Below, piece after piece: positions 63,714 to 64,000 of a stretch of DNA of 64,000 nucleotides. The stretch comes from JAJEAD01 sp964420925 (GTDB lineage: Bacteria > Pseudomonadota > Gammaproteobacteria > HK1), in the NCBI GenBank assembly GCA_964420925.1, contig CAYQVB010000055.1:8621-72620 (forward strand), read 5' to 3'. The translations under genes and the position numbers were made by a program. Below the pieces are notes generated by a model. It searched no databases and was not told where the DNA came from. It saw nothing but the letters and a program-made list of their open reading frames with translations. Position 1 is the first letter of the stretch, and every line of letters begins with the position of its first letter.

Positions 63714-63794
63714 GTGGATCCCCGCTTCCGCGGGAATGACGGTAGGTAACGCCCCGTGCGGATCCCGTCGTTCCCTTGGTGCGCGGAAATCCAC
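63714..63794. repeat. Paired REP-like palindromes (BIME-like)
   Basis: GTGGATCCCCGC, TTCC, GCGGGAATGACGG at 63714-63742 is followed by an inverted element (CCCGTCGTTCCC, then GCGCGGAAATCCAC) at 63764-63794. The facing pair resembles bacterial interspersed mosaic elements. It sits inside the zrg operon between the ATPase gene and the next gene. Confidence 0.7.
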
Positions 63795-63883
63795 CCGGTG
63801 GAATCGTGGCATCGAAGGACAAACGAGTAACAATCTCCGCGCACTTTGGCGATTTCTCGCCTTATCCGAACACCGATGCGCGC
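63786..63883 (+). repeat. Dispersed repeat, family 2, copy 2
   Basis: Matches 60555-60648 (see that entry). It begins within the right arm of the paired palindromes (GAAATCCACC) and ends with TTATCCGAACACCGATGC. Together with the palindromes it fills most of the 442-base gap between the ABC ATPase gene and the next gene; no coding sequence is seen in that gap. Confidence 0.8.
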
Positions 63884-63997
63884 ACCTGCGGTGCTAAATG
63901 ACTGATTCTGCGACGCATTCTCCTGTCGATTCCGCCGTGCGGAGCCGGAACTCGAGGGTTCCGGTTCCCCGGCTGCAACCGCCAGGAGATCGCTTCC

Positions 63998-64000
63998 ATG
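63998..64000 (+). CDS. Start codon of the next gene (partial, cut by window end)
   Basis: An ATG closes the window, preceded by CCAGGAGA about 7-10 bases upstream, a good ribosome site. It is probably the next zrg gene, an FtsX-like permease by analogy with known operons, but only the start codon is present. Confidence 0.4.

Overview
The window looks like a contig from a high-GC, probably marine or host-associated, uncultivated gammaproteobacterium. This rests on gene content and order: yggX next to mutY, rsmE, argH, bolA, sohB, a PolB-type DNA polymerase II, lepA-hemW, and a ZrgA-type zinc gene with a Zur-like operator. No rRNA, tRNA or CRISPR array was found, so the placement is an inference.

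Region 1 (1-10.6 kb) is an accessory island. It opens with two tandem tyrosine recombinases, both broken. A defence-like cluster follows: a ThsB/DUF1863 TIR-like protein translationally coupled to a four-helix membrane protein, then two paralogous TIR-domain proteins on the opposite strand with different C-terminal domains. Next come the decayed 3' end of a DUF499 ATPase gene, small membrane or broken genes, and an overlapping two-gene pair of unknown function (LOTUS-like N-terminus plus an unknown partner) closed by a perfect hairpin. Pseudogenes are concentrated here.

Region 2 (10.7-15.3 kb) is core: yggX, mutY, a MazG-like pyrophosphohydrolase, argH and rsmE, all on the minus strand. A dispersed repeat lies upstream of argH.

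Region 3 (15.4-24.3 kb) is the most unusual metabolic locus. It holds a cytochrome P450 fused to an N-terminal GPP34 (Golgi phosphoprotein 3) domain, coupled to a small upstream ORF; a minus-strand set of MMPL/RND exporter, outer-membrane barrel and LolA-like lipid carrier; and a divergent Rieske oxygenase. A plausible reading is oxidation of a hydrophobic (sterol, terpenoid or other lipid) substrate and its transfer to the outer membrane.

Region 4 (24.3-51.7 kb) holds bolA, sohB, a large coiled-coil protein, hydantoinase/oxoprolinase-type HyuA and HyuB, a sorbosone-dehydrogenase-like protein, an MBL hydrolase, an ATM1-type ABC exporter, two SDRs, an LLM-class flavin enzyme, a betaine-type binding protein, a GMC oxidoreductase, a thioredoxin-fold ferredoxin, DNA polymerase II, malonyl-CoA decarboxylase, a GST, lepA, and hemW with an apparent CTG start.

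Region 5 (51.7-64 kb) holds an RND efflux pump with its adaptor, a RidA protein, a GldA-GldF-GldG-DUF4340 operon, and the start of a Zur-regulated zrg-type zinc operon (ZrgA, ABC ATPase, next gene cut by the window end). Palindromic repeats of at least two families sit in the gaps, two of them inside the putative operons.
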